In this document: positions 22,245 to 33,599 of the stretch, piece after piece
Numbering within the stretch: position 1 is the first letter of the stretch
How the letters are laid out: every line of letters begins with the position of its first letter
Source of the DNA: Chloranthus sessilifolius
Taxonomy: Eukaryota > Streptophyta > Magnoliopsida > Chloranthales > Chloranthaceae
Direction: 5' to 3'
Length of the DNA stretch: 64,000 nt
NCBI GenBank assembly: GCA_021018995.1
Contig: CM037593.1
Coordinates: 17,388,088-17,452,087, forward strand
The notes under the pieces: generated by a model
What the model was told of the DNA's origin: nothing
Database searches by the model: none
What the model saw: only the letters and a program-made list of their open reading frames with translations
Position numbers and translations under genes: made by a program

Positions 22245-22700
22245 TGACACCAATGCTAAAATCCATTAACTGATCGTATTATGGAGATCCTTTTTTGTAC
22301 CAAACTTCCACAAAATAGATCATGCGATATTTACAAGTGTAACATCAGATAATCAACATTTGATTTCGCATGTTACACATCCTAAAAAAGTAAATGTGAT
22401 TATGGGCACACATCAAGCATGGTTCTCATATCACTTTTCTAGGATGTACCTATGATCTCAACATCTATTGTGTGGAAGATTGGAACAAAATATGATCTTC
22501 ATCTACTATAAAAAATAAGACTATTAGCGGCAGTTTTTTGTTGAAAAAAATTGCCGCTATTAACAAAAAAACTATTAAGATTATTAGCGGCAATTTTTTT
22601 GTTACTAGCGGCAGTTTTTGGCTGCCGCTAATAATCTTATTTTTTGTAGTGATCATCTGATCCAAACTATCCCTCACACTTTAAAAAGTGACCAATATGC
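22245..22700. mobile_element. Long-arm fold-back element, copy H, interrupted by a CACTA MITE
   Basis: Left arm aacttccacaaaatagatca and cagataatcaacatttgatt; right arm ctcaacatctattgtgtgga and gatcttcatc / atcatctgatccaaac. The right arm is split by the 148-bp CACTA-type MITE at 22504-22651. Confidence 0.75.
22504..22651. mobile_element. CACTA-type MITE, 148 bp, copy 1
   Basis: Ends tactataaaaaataagact (first bases mutated from cactacaaaaaa) and aatcttattttttgtagtg. Internal inverted pairs ttagcggcagttttt/aaactgccgctaa-like repeats. The 3-bp target duplication is ATC (22501-22503 and 22652-22654). The insertion is inside a fold-back element. Confidence 0.92.
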
Positions 22701-22719
22701 CCTTGAAAATAAAAAGAAC

Positions 22720-23480
22720 AATCCATGAGATGCTAGGGTTAACAAAAATTGCTATGATAAAGTGAAGAAAAACTATGAAAGTTAAACAATCTAAGTGGCT
22801 TGGGACTGGATGTAGAGAAAAATCTCCACACCCACCATCAGTTGGTCATCATGTGGCATCCATCATGAGGATTGAGAGCCATGACAGTTTAGACATGGTC
22901 AATCATATCCGATTAATTTTTATTTATTTTTTATGGCTTTTCCACCATTAAACTTGTGGTCAAAGTTGAGAAAAATCATTGTACCAAAGTTTTGTGGCGA
23001 TACCTTTTGACCCATCAAATGGAGGGCAAAAAAATTAAAAAAATATATTTTTTAAAAGCACATCTCATGGCTAATCAACCCAAAACGGAATTTGTTTTGG
23101 GTTGATCATGCTACGTGGCATGTGGTTTGGGCACTGTAAGGACTTGTGCGTCCAAGCGTATTCTCCCCATCGCCATAATCTAAATAGAACAAACCACAAA
23201 TAAGAATATATAAAAACTAAGAATATAAAAAAAAAAAATCCAAATTTGATCCTAACGAAAATTTGATCACTCTATGGTCTGGCAAGGAGGAATCAGAAGC
23301 TTTGATTAAATCTCAAAGTAGGTTTCTTACATAAGTTACGTTTTTTCTTTGGTGCATGGCAGTAAAAATTTGAGTGAGAGAGAGTAATTAGAGACATTCA
23401 CAGAAATAGAAATTTAAAGTTAAGAATATGTATAAACCTTCAACTTAGAGAGAAAGAAAACCTCTTATATGGATGTGAAG
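22720..23480. other. Intergenic, no gene seen
   Basis: AT-rich DNA without recognisable coding sequence. Short wwaaattaaa-type runs and a gagagagagt stretch near 23372. Confidence 0.55.
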
Positions 23481-23529
23481 GTTTTAAAAGCGGCCAATAA
23501 TGAAACATATCGGCTAATAGGGGAATGGT

Positions 23530-23703
23530 CAGGTCCTACTGGGCAGAATCAGATTTTCAATCCTACTCCAGCTGTCCTTGGAAATCGGAGAATCTTGACT
23601 TTCTTGGTTTTCACTTTTTATAGCATGACGTGCAGTCAAGATTCTCCTATTTCTAAGGGCAGCAGACAGGATAAGACTGAAAATCCGATTCTACCTAGTT
23701 GAC
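23530..23703. mobile_element. Small fold-back MITE, about 170 bp
   Basis: Left arm ctactgggcagaatcagatt ... ggaaatcggagaatcttgact is complementary to agtcaagattctcctatttc ... aatccgattctacctag. Arms are about 75 bp. The 77-codon plus frame here is a reading of this palindrome. Target duplication not resolved. Confidence 0.75.
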
Positions 23704-23789
23704 TGTTGCCCTCGGCTAATATGTATCGATGGTTCGTCACCCCATTTGATACGCATGGTCAATATGACCGCCCGATTTAAGTGATGGTT

Positions 23790-24115
23790 CCACCATTAAC
23801 ACAGTTGACTTTCTTGATTGAGAGATGGAGATCAATTCTTCATCCCAACCTTTCACCCCACAGATTTTGATATAATGCCCTAATGTTGATTCTGCAAGGA
23901 AAAAATTCTCAACAGTGACCCAAGAACTCTTTCCATGATATGCATGATCACGTTCTATTTTGTGAATGTGTGCCATGTGGAATCAATCTTTGACTGTGTG
24001 ACAGGTGGGTCATAATATCAAGATCTATTGTGTGAAATATTGAGATGGAAAACAACCTCCCTTATTTGATTAAGGACCGTAATGGTGTTAACGGTTGAAC
24101 CATCAATTGAATTGG
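23790..24115. mobile_element. Long-arm fold-back element, copy I
   Basis: Outer arms gatggttccaccattaacac and ggtgttaacggttgaaccatc are complementary. The inner arms share the family core (atcccaacctttcacccca, tgccatgtggaatcaatctt). Confidence 0.7.
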
Positions 24116-25600
24116 GCTATCATTTTTATTTTTCGTATTCAATCTTTTTGTGTTTTTAAATCCTAGACCCTAAGTTGGTGACTTTGAGCAAGTAACTTGG
24201 TGCTGGATTTTTTTATTATTATTATTACTCTTTTCTTTTCTTTCTTCTACTCTAAAGACCATTACCTAGTGGTGGAAGTTGGTATCCTAATTTAGGGATG
24301 TTGGGAGGGGTGGAAGGGACATAGACCTAAATTTTAACTTTTACGCACAAAGTGGTTAGTCTTCATACTCGATCTGCGTTGTGATGCTTGACAAGCTTTT
24401 ACTTGCACCAAGTAGTGGCCCTCTAAGAAAGTGCCATTACTGAGTGTTGGCTCCTATCGGCTTATGTATTGAGTGTTGGGAGGGATGGTAGAGACTCAGA
24501 CCTAACCTCTTATCTATTTACGCACAAAGTATATCCTTTATTTACAATTAATCGATGTCCTTTATTTACAATTAATCGATCTTTTAGTTCCATGTAGCAT
24601 GTGCAATCTTTATTCGTTTACAAAGACATTTTAAATATTTTTTTTCAAAGAGATTATCATAGTCATAATTTGGCATATAAAACATGATCTCTAATATCTA
24701 TTCCACATTTCATGCATGCCAAAACGTGATCCAAGTAGTAAGAGCTTGGTTGCTTCAATTGGATAATACTAACTCTAATACAACTTGAATTGGGACGCTA
24801 GGTTTTTTACTAACTCTAAGTCGAGAATCTCCCACATCCAATGGCTGCAGATGTGGTTGAACTCGAAATCGGGTTTTGATCTGGTTGGACCTGAACATTG
24901 CCCATCAACACTGAGCCTCATCCTAAACCAAGTATTCGAGGATCAAGCGTTTATTATATTTTTAATTTTTTCGGGCTAAGCCGTGTAGCCAACCCAGCCC
25001 ATTAAAAACCCATATTGAATAGAAGCATGCACTTAAAAATGGCAAATTACCTTTGGTAACTCTTTTCCCATTGATTTTGTATTATGTACAAGACCCGTGT
25101 ACCTAGTGTCCCATGCGCTGGATGCCTAGAGATTCACAGGTTTAGTGGCTAAAAAATTGTGTGTGCATCCCAAAGTCTACATGTCTGATAACCGCATTGG
25201 AGCACCAGGTACACGTACATGTTGAGAGGTTATCTGACCAGCCTGACCTGATTTTCGAAACATCAAGTCTGGCCTTCATTCGGATCGGGTTGGGTTGGGT
25301 CAGGAAAAATCTGTTTGAATGGATCCAATCCAATGTTTTTTGGATTGCAATGATTAAAAAAAAAAAAATGGTTTGCAAGCAGGCCGTTTATGTAAACGGG
25401 CCGCCTGCACTGGCCAAGCCCACCACCAAACTTGTAAATTGCTTCCTTTAGCAGATTTGGTCTGTGCACCTCCATATAGAGTTGACTGTTGTTGGTCAAT
25501 TGGAGACTTTGGGGTCGTCGCCTCCTATTTATTTAAATATTAAATATGGCTGCTGTTACTAGCACTTTATGTTTCAGCCACCTAGCAAAGTTAAAAAATA
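24116..25600. other. Intergenic with small duplications, no gene seen
   Basis: A diverged duplication of gttgggagggg..ggaagggacatagaccta near 24299 recurs near 24476. A 24-bp unit (tcctttatttacaattaatcgat) is tandem at 24534-24580. ORFs near 25142-25499 overlap on both strands and match nothing I recognise. Confidence 0.5.
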
Positions 25601-25604
25601 TAAA

Positions 25605-25880
25605 TATTTGTTGACTTATCTGAATTAGATGATGGCGATCATTTTTTGTTCTAATTTTTCACATGATAGATCTTGAGCCTATTATTAGACGGTCAAATGT
25701 TGATTTCACATTACACACATCTCATAAAGTGAGCATAATCATGACATACCATCAAAGTTGATTCACATTCATTTTTTGGGATGTGAGCTCGGTGGAATCA
25801 ACATTTTGACTGTTTGATGATAGGCTCATAATCTCAAGATCTATTGAGTGAATAATGGGACAAAAAACATCTCCTAAGTA
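25605..25880. mobile_element. Long-arm fold-back element, copy J
   Basis: Left arm gaattagatgatggcgatca and attagacggtcaaatgttga; right arm gaatcaacattttgactgtt and tctcaagatctattgagtga. No intact outer ends were seen. Confidence 0.65.
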
Positions 25881-26349
25881 TGGGATTTGAACTTTGACCT
25901 CAACACTACATGCTTGAGAGCATCACCATTGCAACACTTCATCATCTACTTCACAGTTGTCAATAGATTTTTATTTTTCTGCTTGTTTAAATGAGGTGGC
26001 TGTAACATAAGGTGGTGTGGTAGTAACACCAGCCTTAAACATATGGTCTACTTTGATTAAGAGGAGTAATTTAGTCATTTACTAAAATTTGTAGGGCACA
26101 AACTAGGATCACTTGATGGTGAACAGCTGCCGTATAGTAGGCCCCACCACTGATCGCCATCACATTTGCTAATCTGTTACAGAAAAACACCGTATATCTT
26201 CCCAATATTTTTTTTTGAGAACAAAACACAAAACCATTTCACTAACAAATATCAAATAAAACATGAGATACAATAGACGATGGATAACTACCCTTCCATA
26301 AATTATGAACATCATCTTTTAAAGCCAACTTTGATAGAGAGTCTGCAGC

Positions 26350-26595
26350 ATTTTTATTTTTTATTTTTTATTATTTTTATTTTTATTTTATTTTATAATG
26401 TGAGTATTCAAGCCTCTTAGAGTATCCGCCTAATTTCAGAAGCACATGTACACTCCAAATTACCACATATCGGGTCAACAGAGGATATAAATTCTTAAGG
26501 TGGCCTCAAGGTGGGGAGGGGACTCAAACCCAAGCTTCCTTCTATTGAAAGCAATTACTTGCTTGCTTAACCCTTTGAGGTTTTGGGTCCATAAC
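26350..26595 (-). mobile_element. tRNA-derived SINE inside the LINE
   Basis: The insert separates LINE codons R-S-C-N-K from A-A-D-S-L, so its limits follow from the LINE frame. On minus, the 5' part has a tRNA-like box A region (ctcaaagggttaagcaag) and a box B GGTTTGAGTCC (26520-26530), and it ends in an AT-rich A-tail (aaaataaaataaaaataaa). About 246 bp. Target duplication is obscured by the A-rich tail. Confidence 0.75.
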
Positions 26596-27060
26596 CTTAT
26601 TACAGGATCTAGGCCCACAACAACAAAGAGCCTGATCGAACGATTTTAGTTCTTGTTCTGCTTCAAGAATCAGACTTCCCAAATCAGATAAATCTTTAGA
26701 ATCGTCATTGATGGCCTCAACCACAACTTTTGCATCCCCTTCAATAATGATTTTCTAGCAATCCATTTCCCTTGCTAGGTAGATTCCCTACAGAACTGCT
26801 AAAATTTCAACATGCTTCGTTGATGAGGATCTAGGAATGAGATGCATCATCAGGAGCCCTAGAGGGATATATGTTATTTGCCACCAAATACTCACTCAAC
26901 CATGTTTCCCAACTCATAAATTCAAAACGCAAAAGAAAATCCACAATGGGACACCCGAATTCCCAAAGATGACACGAACCATTGTTGAACAGCCCACTCG
27001 CAACCTGAGATTGCATGGTCAATAGACTCACGAAATAGACCGCACAGATCGTAAGACGGG
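26540..27060 (-). pseudogene. LINE zinc-binding and RNase H-like domain remnant
   Basis: The protein-coding part of the LINE left of the solo LTR. The C-x2-C...H...C finger is read as LCGLFRESIDHAISGCEW, followed after frame breaks by LAREMD and EGDAKVVVEAIND. The latter match the RVT_3 (RNase H fold) domain that ends plant L1 ORF2. A stop interrupts the segment between LAREMD and IIIEGD. Confidence 0.8.
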
Positions 27061-29478
27061 TGTGACGACCCGACTTTTCCAATCCCTCAGGTATAGGAAA
27101 GGCCGGTTCGCCAACCTATCGAATAAACGATAAGCCGGACAAACAGGGCACATATCAGAGTAAAGCGCAATAAATATCCATAGCTAAAATAAATGCGGAA
27201 GCAATTAAAAGTAAAGAACCACCGATGATGGCCGACCATCATCGAAACATGGCTCATAACAGAAATCAATGTCAAATATAGAACTATGGTATCCAACTAA
27301 AATGGGCCCACAAATTCAAGTCTAACTCTCACCACAAATAAGAAAATCAGTAAGTTCTATACTGGGAAAAACTCCTCAGGAGGAACCTCAAGCTCTTCCT
27401 CAGGCACGTAGTCAGGATCAGTCTCACAGCCCTGAATAGCCACGTCAATACCTGAACCTGTGACGTATAGTCGGAGTGAGCTAACCAACAAAGCTCAGTA
27501 GAAGAAAGACATCTACGGCATTTTACTTTAACTAACATGGTTTCAAAACAAATATTGGAATATAGCTTGTCAAACATATAAGCAGATAATAAACTGAATT
27601 TAGGTGCGGAAATCATATGTAAGATTTATTTCTAAATGTGTGAAAACAGTTTCAAGAACAGATGCAGTGTCTCAGTGTCTTAGTTTCTCTAACTTCTATA
27701 TGCAAAGTTCAGTAATTCATGACTTAATCCTCAACTTAAAATACCTTCCGAGTAAACTATATCTCGAGAGCAGGAATATAACCGATGGGAACCCCTACCT
27801 ACCATCGTCGTTCATGAACCCTTTTTCAGGATGCAACAAGCCCTACGTAATGAGGGAAACTTGTGCCGTGAAATTGTTCAGAATTTTGAGGGGTCGCTCA
27901 GTCAATCATAAAATAAATGCAATTAATATAAATCAGATGCAAGTCTCTTATACATAGTTCAGGTTCTTGATTTCAGATTTTCAGAGCTTAAGCAGATTCA
28001 GGTTTCAGGATTCAGGTAGATTTAGATTTTCAGTCATTCATATCAATTTCAGTTTACAGATGTGATTTCAATGGCATATGCAAGTTTAAAGATTTTAATT
28101 CAAAATATCCATGCAAATTAAAATAAAATACTGTAAAGATGAGATTCTCCTACCAAAACTCGGAGTAGTGCGAAGTCAAAGGTCCTATTGATGGCCTCGC
28201 CTCAATCTACATCACAATATACGTTCATGTATTAAGATTAACTCTAATTACTAATAATATAGACCTATTTAAGTGTTTCCTCAAAACAAGTCAAAGCAAG
28301 TTCGCAATCCTAGAATTTGACGTAGCATTCTCATATATTTTTGACCATCAAGACGATTGATTCATGAGTTGGTCAAAACATGAACGTTGTAGATATTTCT
28401 ATTATCTTTCCAACGCAAAAAGAATCGTCTCAATCGGAGTTCGGGATAAAAAGTTATGACTAAACTACTAAGGCAATGTCGGAGTTCGGTGATACCTCGC
28501 TCGAGCGATGATAATAGCTCGCTCGAGCGATTTGACGTAACATTCTCATATTTTTTTAACCATCAAGACGATTGATTCATGAGTTGGTCAAAACATAAAA
28601 GTTGTAGATTTTTCTATTATCTTTCCAACGCAAAAAGAATCTTCTTAATCGGAGTTTGGGATAAAAATTTATGCCAAAATACCGAGGCTGTATGCATTGA
28701 AGAGTTTGACCGAATTTCACGAAAATCTGGGAAAAACGATCCTATCGATTTTGGGCCTAATTTCTATGTTTTAAGACGAAATTTATCAAAACTTAAGGAA
28801 AAATTAGGGTTTTCTTTTAAGAAATAATGAATAATTTAAGATGGATTTAGAGGCACCCACTGTTGAGCGTGATTGAATCCTATGATGATTTGGGTTGATG
28901 GAGATCGGATTAGAGGCGATATGCGAGTCTTTTCGCGAGAATTCCTTTTCTTTACGATAAATTGGTGTGATGAGAAACTTTGATGGTGTAAGATTCTCGA
29001 TAAGATCGAAAATCGAGCGAGAATTATGAAAGATTTGTCGGAGCTTTGCGAGAGAGGAATAAGAAAGAATGAGAGAAAGAAGTAAATATATATCTAATTC
29101 GCATAAAGTTAACTCTAATTAAGAGTTTTTTCACGCAAGTAGAATTCATACGTGACTTGAAAAGCTTGAGAAGGTTTTGCTCGTTGCAGTAGCACCAAGG
29201 TAAATGGTGATTCTCTCCCGAATTTACAATTGTGCCCTTTAACCCGCTTCACTCTTCAAACGGGCATAACTTTTTATATTCTTATCGAAAATCGACAAAT
29301 TATATATCGTTGGAATCGTATCGACAAGTACTCCGCAATGAGTCTAATATTGATATGTATATAAAAATTTTGATTATTTCTAAAGTGGGTATATTCCGGT
29401 GTGGAGCGTTAGCACCACGCATTGTGTGGTACATCATCTAATACCATTAAATAAAAATAAAAAATGTGAGTTATTACA
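27061..29478 (+). mobile_element. Solo LTR of a gypsy/chromovirus-like element, 2418 bp
   Basis: TG...CA ends (tgtgacgacccgac ... gtgagttattaca) with an exact 5-bp duplication ACGGG at 27056-27060 and 29479-29483. No internal pol remains, so it is a solo LTR. Size and end sequences suggest a Tekay/Del-like chromovirus, which is inference. It contains a 210-bp direct duplication (from about 28318 and 28532: ttgaccatcaagacgattga..., ttccaacgcaaaaagaatc...). Between the copies are two palindromes of tcgctcgagcga type (28497-28530). ORFs inside it are shadows. Confidence 0.92.
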
Positions 29479-29560
29479 ACGGGTCCCACAAACCTCCTTT
29501 CTTCATAAGGTTTATCTTCCCAATATTATAAACTATTATGTGTTACACTTTATTGAACAC

Positions 29561-29940
29561 CTAGGGTAGGTTCGTTTCAATGTAAAGAGGAGATACTACA
29601 TATAAAGCTTGTAATATCACTCAAACGGCTCTATTTTTTACATCAAAAGTCGTTTGTTTTACCGTAATTTCTCGTGGATTGTGTCACAAAAATTACCTGT
29701 AATTTTTTTGACTTACGAGGGTGATAGCTCGTAATATTAAAATATTACTTGTAAAAGTAAAAAGTAAACTCCAAAGGCTCTATTTTTTATAAAAAGTGAA
29801 CTTTACGCCAAAATTTTACGGTGAAACAAACATGAATTTTACATGAGAAAAGATAAAATCTATATGTAATCCAATCAGTATCATTTTACAGGTAAAGTGA
29901 TTTTTACAGGGAACCAATTACAATGAACCAAACGTACCTT
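29561..29940. mobile_element. MITE-like fold-back, GGTACGTTTGG type
   Basis: The left end agggtaggttcgtttcaatgt pairs with acaatgaaccaaacgtacct at the right; internal inverted stretches such as ggctctattttttac and gtaaaa pairs follow. A diverged direct repeat (tatcttcccaatat..actatta.gtg) flanks it at 29513 and 29942. Confidence 0.65.
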
Positions 29941-30420
29941 ATATCTTCCCAATATCACTATTAAGTGATTCTTTTTATTGGCCGTTGATTATATTTTGTT
30001 TTTTCGAAGGGATTGGACGTTGATTATTAAAAGTAGATGGTTCTATTATTTATTGGCATATGGTCACTAAACAATATAAGGTATCAATTCGCTTGCTTTT
30101 AATCATGGATAGCTATCAAGTAAATAGAAATATAATAAGAGTAGAATTAGGTGGACAACGGATACGCCACAAATGGGTAGGGTCATCAATTTTATATGGG
30201 TGGGCATAGTAATCAAGTTGGGATTCGGCAATCATTCGCTGGGGTGCCAATTCAGTTTAATTCCCATAAATTTAGGAATACAAAAAAAAATTCTAAGAAC
30301 AATAAAAATAAGGCCTGGGCATATGGGTTCAAATGGATGATAGATCCATGCATTTGAACTAGGAGGAGGGGTTCATGTGACACCCATCAAACATGTGGTA
30401 TGACTACTTGCCCAAAGACG

Positions 30421-30480
30421 ATAAGAGACCACTAAAAATTCTTGTGCATGATAAGAGACCACTCAAAATTCTTGTGCATG
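30421..30480. repeat. 30-bp tandem duplication
   Basis: ataagagaccact(a/c)aaaattcttgtgcatg twice in a row, with one mismatch. Confidence 0.95.
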
Positions 30481-30639
30481 ATTTGGTACTTATTTGTCGT
30501 CCAAAATGTGGTCAAAGGTGAAAAAATTCAATATACCAAAATGTGTGAGGTGGTTACCCAAACTTTGACCATAATTTTGGCCACCAATTTTTGTTTCCAA
30601 TTTATTTTTATAGGTCACAAGCCATAGTGGACTCGATCC

Positions 30640-30870
30640 TTTTCCTTCTTTCTCTCTTTGAGGCGGTGGCATCACGATGATCGACTTAACTTTGGCGGGA
30701 TCTATTTCAATCCCTTTGTGACTAAGAATAAAGCTACAACTTTCCTAATGTGGCACCAAAAAGGCGCTTCTGGGAGTTCAATCGCAACCTCTATTTCCCG
30801 AGATGGTAAAAAAGCCAAATATCCTACAAAGAGGTTCGCGAGAGTCATAAGTATTGAAGGAAAGGCAGCA
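30640..30870 (-). pseudogene. Ty3/gypsy reverse transcriptase remnant
   Basis: On minus, the frame reads ILSHKGIEIDPAKVKSII then VMPPPQREKE, the strongly conserved end of the gypsy RT before RNase H. Before it CAFLVPH*ESCSF matches the KCAFGVTSGKLLGF-type stretch with a stop, and further upstream the similarity continues in other frames. No LTRs were linked to it. The named ORFs on either strand are in wrong frames. Confidence 0.75.
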
Positions 30871-30899
30871 TCATGAAATCGTAAGATGTCTCGGCCGAA

Positions 30900-31290
30900 T
30901 GAGGCGCAAAGAACCAACCAGACTAACCTAGTAGATAAATCAAGAATACAAAAACAAAAACAATAATTGGAGCATAGAATGTTATTGCATTATAAGGTCG
31001 CAATTAAACAGATCGAGCAAGTTCGAATTAACATAACATGAAACCTATTAGTCCAAAAGCACCATGGAGAGCAACAAAAGTTCCAATACCACCTAAGTGA
31101 CACCAACGAGTCAAATTTCCTTGTGCGCCGAGTACAATGTTATTTTGAGATCATGTGTCACGTGTAATGTGATCTAGGGCTCGAATGATCTAGGGTTCGA
31201 ATGCATGAGTTCGGCCATGCATTTTAACATATATGCCCTTTTCCCTAAGAAAAACAAAAAAGGGCAGTTGAAGTAGGAGATTAGTGGATT
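30900..31290. other. Intergenic, no gene seen
   Basis: AT-rich, with a short repeat gatctagggctcgaatgatctagggttcgaatg at about 31170-31201. Confidence 0.5.
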
Positions 31291-31299
31291 GGATGCGTC

Positions 31300-31612
31300 C
31301 TTCTCAAATAGGGTTTCACCTGCTTAAACTATTGACGGATTTGAATAAGACAATGGAGATCATTTTTCGTCCTAATCTTCGGCACAATAGATCTTGAGAT
31401 TATGGGTCTACAATCAGATGGTCAAATTTTTATTTCATGCCATTCAAGTCTTTTCAGGATGTGTGTCACGTGGAATAAAATTTTGACCATTTGATAGAAA
31501 GCCCTTTATCTCAAGATATATTGTGCCGAAGATTGGAACAATAAATGATCTCCATCATATGATACAAAACAATCAATCCTTTAAGGACATAAAACTTGGG
31601 TTGAAAAGGAAG
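31300..31612. mobile_element. Long-arm fold-back element, copy K
   Basis: Left arm acaatggagatcatttttcg, aatcttcggcacaatagatc, cagatggtcaaatttttatt; right arm gaataaaattttgaccattt, atattgtgccgaagattgga, aatgatctccatcatatgat. The outer arms extend to about gcgtccttctcaaatagggt and its diverged complement. Confidence 0.75.
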
Positions 31613-32464
31613 AATCTTCAGTTGGCAATAAAGGTTTCGTTCAAGATTTAAAGAGATTTATGCCTGAGTGACATTAAGGGTATTGTTATAATTTTGGGTG
31701 AGATATTTATACAAATGACAAAAAGAAGAGGAAACCAAAATTTAAGAAATTAGAGAGTAAATTAGAGAGTTCTTTAAATTCTTCCTGAGATTTTTGACCG
31801 AGCATAGAATAAGGGCATTTGTGTCATTTAAAAAATATTATTCTTTCTATCTAGACTCATCCAACTCAACTCAACTCTCTTTTCTTTCACTACAATAGTA
31901 GAAATGTACAAAATATATGACACATTTAAAGTTAAATATGATCTCTTTCAATTATAAATAAATATAATACATAGTTCTCATGCATTCATAATAATTATAA
32001 AGAAATGATTCGGAGTGGGATTAAGGAGTGTATTAGAAGGATAAAAATTAGAATTTTTTTGGAAAACTCATCAAATTCCATTAAAAATCATAGAATTAAT
32101 GAATCAAACAAATATTTGACAAAAGTTCAATAGACCACCTATTTGAAGAACTTTTTAAACTTTTTAGTTAATTTAGTGAATTTTGTGACAGAGGGGGTTG
32201 CAGCCCATATTCTGGCCAAACATGGCAACTCCATCTTCTGCCTCATCTTGTGGTTGTAATCAAGTTGTGTCATAAAAAATAAGGGCATTTTCAACTAAGA
32301 TGGTCCTTTTTAATATTTCGAATAAAGATATGCATATTTTGCGTACAAATGGATGATGTACCATCTATCCTAGCAAACACATTTAGAACGGTTACTTTTA
32401 TCTGTACCGACCGAATCTTTGAGAGCAGCTGTTGATAAAAAATGGTATTGATAAATGGCTCTGA
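31613..32464. other. Intergenic, no gene seen
   Basis: AT-rich, with no coding sequence or splice evidence and no recognised repeat. Confidence 0.5.
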
Positions 32465-33034
32465 GGCACGTAATTCACTACGTTGTTTTAAAGATAATAG
32501 ACGCTCTCACTCCGTCAGATAAATAAAAATGCAATAGGGTTCTCAGCGAATCTGCCTTCAGGATACAACAAAATCCGGTCTTACTAAGAATCGTATATTC
32601 TTTTTTAGATTGCACTTTCTAGAGAAAGAAAGTGTCACACAGATTTTATGATGCACAAAAAGATTCTTAAAAAAATAAGAACGTAAGAAAAGAGGAGAAA
32701 TGATTGTTATTATTTCTGTTGTGTCTTTTAAACCCGGATCTGATATCTATTTATAGAGAAAATCTTGAAAACTTGTGTCTTTTCAATTGGTAAAAAGATA
32801 ACGGTAAGAAGATAAAATTGATTCACTTGTGTCTTTTTAGATTTACGACGAAGAGATGTCATACTTGTGTCTTTTCAACTAATGGTAAGGAGATAAATCA
32901 AAATTTAAGAAAGACACTTTGGAGAGAAAATATTTATAAGTTTGTCATTGAATTATTATCCATATATAATGATAACTATAAACTTAATTTTGAAATACTA
33001 AAATATATATTAGTGTAGTAAAAAAAAAAATAAC
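32465..33034 (-). repeat. Possible degenerate LTR
   Basis: On minus it begins tgttattttttttttacta after a purine-rich caagtgggggaa, has a thrice-repeated aagacacaagt block (typical of LTR upstream regions) and a TATA-like ctataaatag (about 32749-32758). No second LTR, target duplication or clean CA end was found. Confidence 0.35.
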
Positions 33035-33245
33035 ATTCCCCCACTTGTTTCATAATTAAAAAAATTATGTATCAGAGCGATTATACTAAGTATCATTAGA
33101 GGTATCGATCGGTTTAAACCTTTAATTAGTACATACAACTCAAAGTTTGTAAGGACTTTAAGTTGTTTATAGCTTTGAACTTAAAACTTGTTTAACAAAC
33201 TGAAATTACATATACACTTACTATGATCTAAAGGCCTAGATACTT

Positions 33246-33261
33246 TCTATCTATCTATCTA

Positions 33262-33323
<62 letters not shown>
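33246..33323. repeat. (CTAT)n(AT)n microsatellite
   Basis: About six CTAT units followed by a long AT run. Confidence 0.95.
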
Positions 33324-33324
<1 letters not shown>

Positions 33325-33599
33325 TTATCATTTTAAAGTTATTAAAAAAAATTCTTTTAATTAAATATAATTTACTTAAATGCCCTGAGATTAATCATTG
33401 TCCATTGTAATCATTGTAAAACTGTTGTCCGTTATAACCATTGTGCAATAAACTAAAATGAAATATTTGAATAAATGCATGTACATGAGCCTCTATAATG
33501 TTAATATAATTATTTAATTAAAATTTTAACATTCTTCAAACTTTTATTATAAAAAATAGTCCAAACCCAACCATATTTTATTAGAAAAAAATAGTCGAA

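Larger units (their letters stand above)
26195..29527 (-). mobile_element. 5'-truncated L1-type LINE, split by a SINE and a solo LTR
   Basis: An exact 15-bp duplication TATCTTCCCAATATT lies at 26195-26209 and 29513-29527. On minus the LINE starts at 29512 and ends in a short A-run at 26210-26216. Coding pieces in order on minus: zf-RVT (NLMKKGGLWDP | LCGLFRESIDHAISGCEW, 29484-29512 and 27060-26980), an RNase H-like RVT_3 domain (LAREMD, IIIEGDAKVVVEAIND, near 26780-26700), RSCNK (26596-26610) continuing after the SINE as AADSLSKLALKDD (26349-26300). Frames carry stops. Without its inserts it is about 0.63 kb, a typical truncated, dead insertion. Confidence 0.88.

Noticed and set aside
22465-22677. 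70-codon minus-strand ORF with KKLPLI repeats
   Set aside because: Reading of the CACTA MITE's inverted repeats; the same pattern appears at 56502-56732.
25142-25499. Overlapping ORFs on both strands
   Set aside because: No domain, no splice context, no relatives recognised.
32450-32480. Primer-binding-site-like ggctctgag next to the possible LTR
   Set aside because: A PPT-like run lies on the opposite side of the same LTR, so both cannot belong to one intact element; likely chance.
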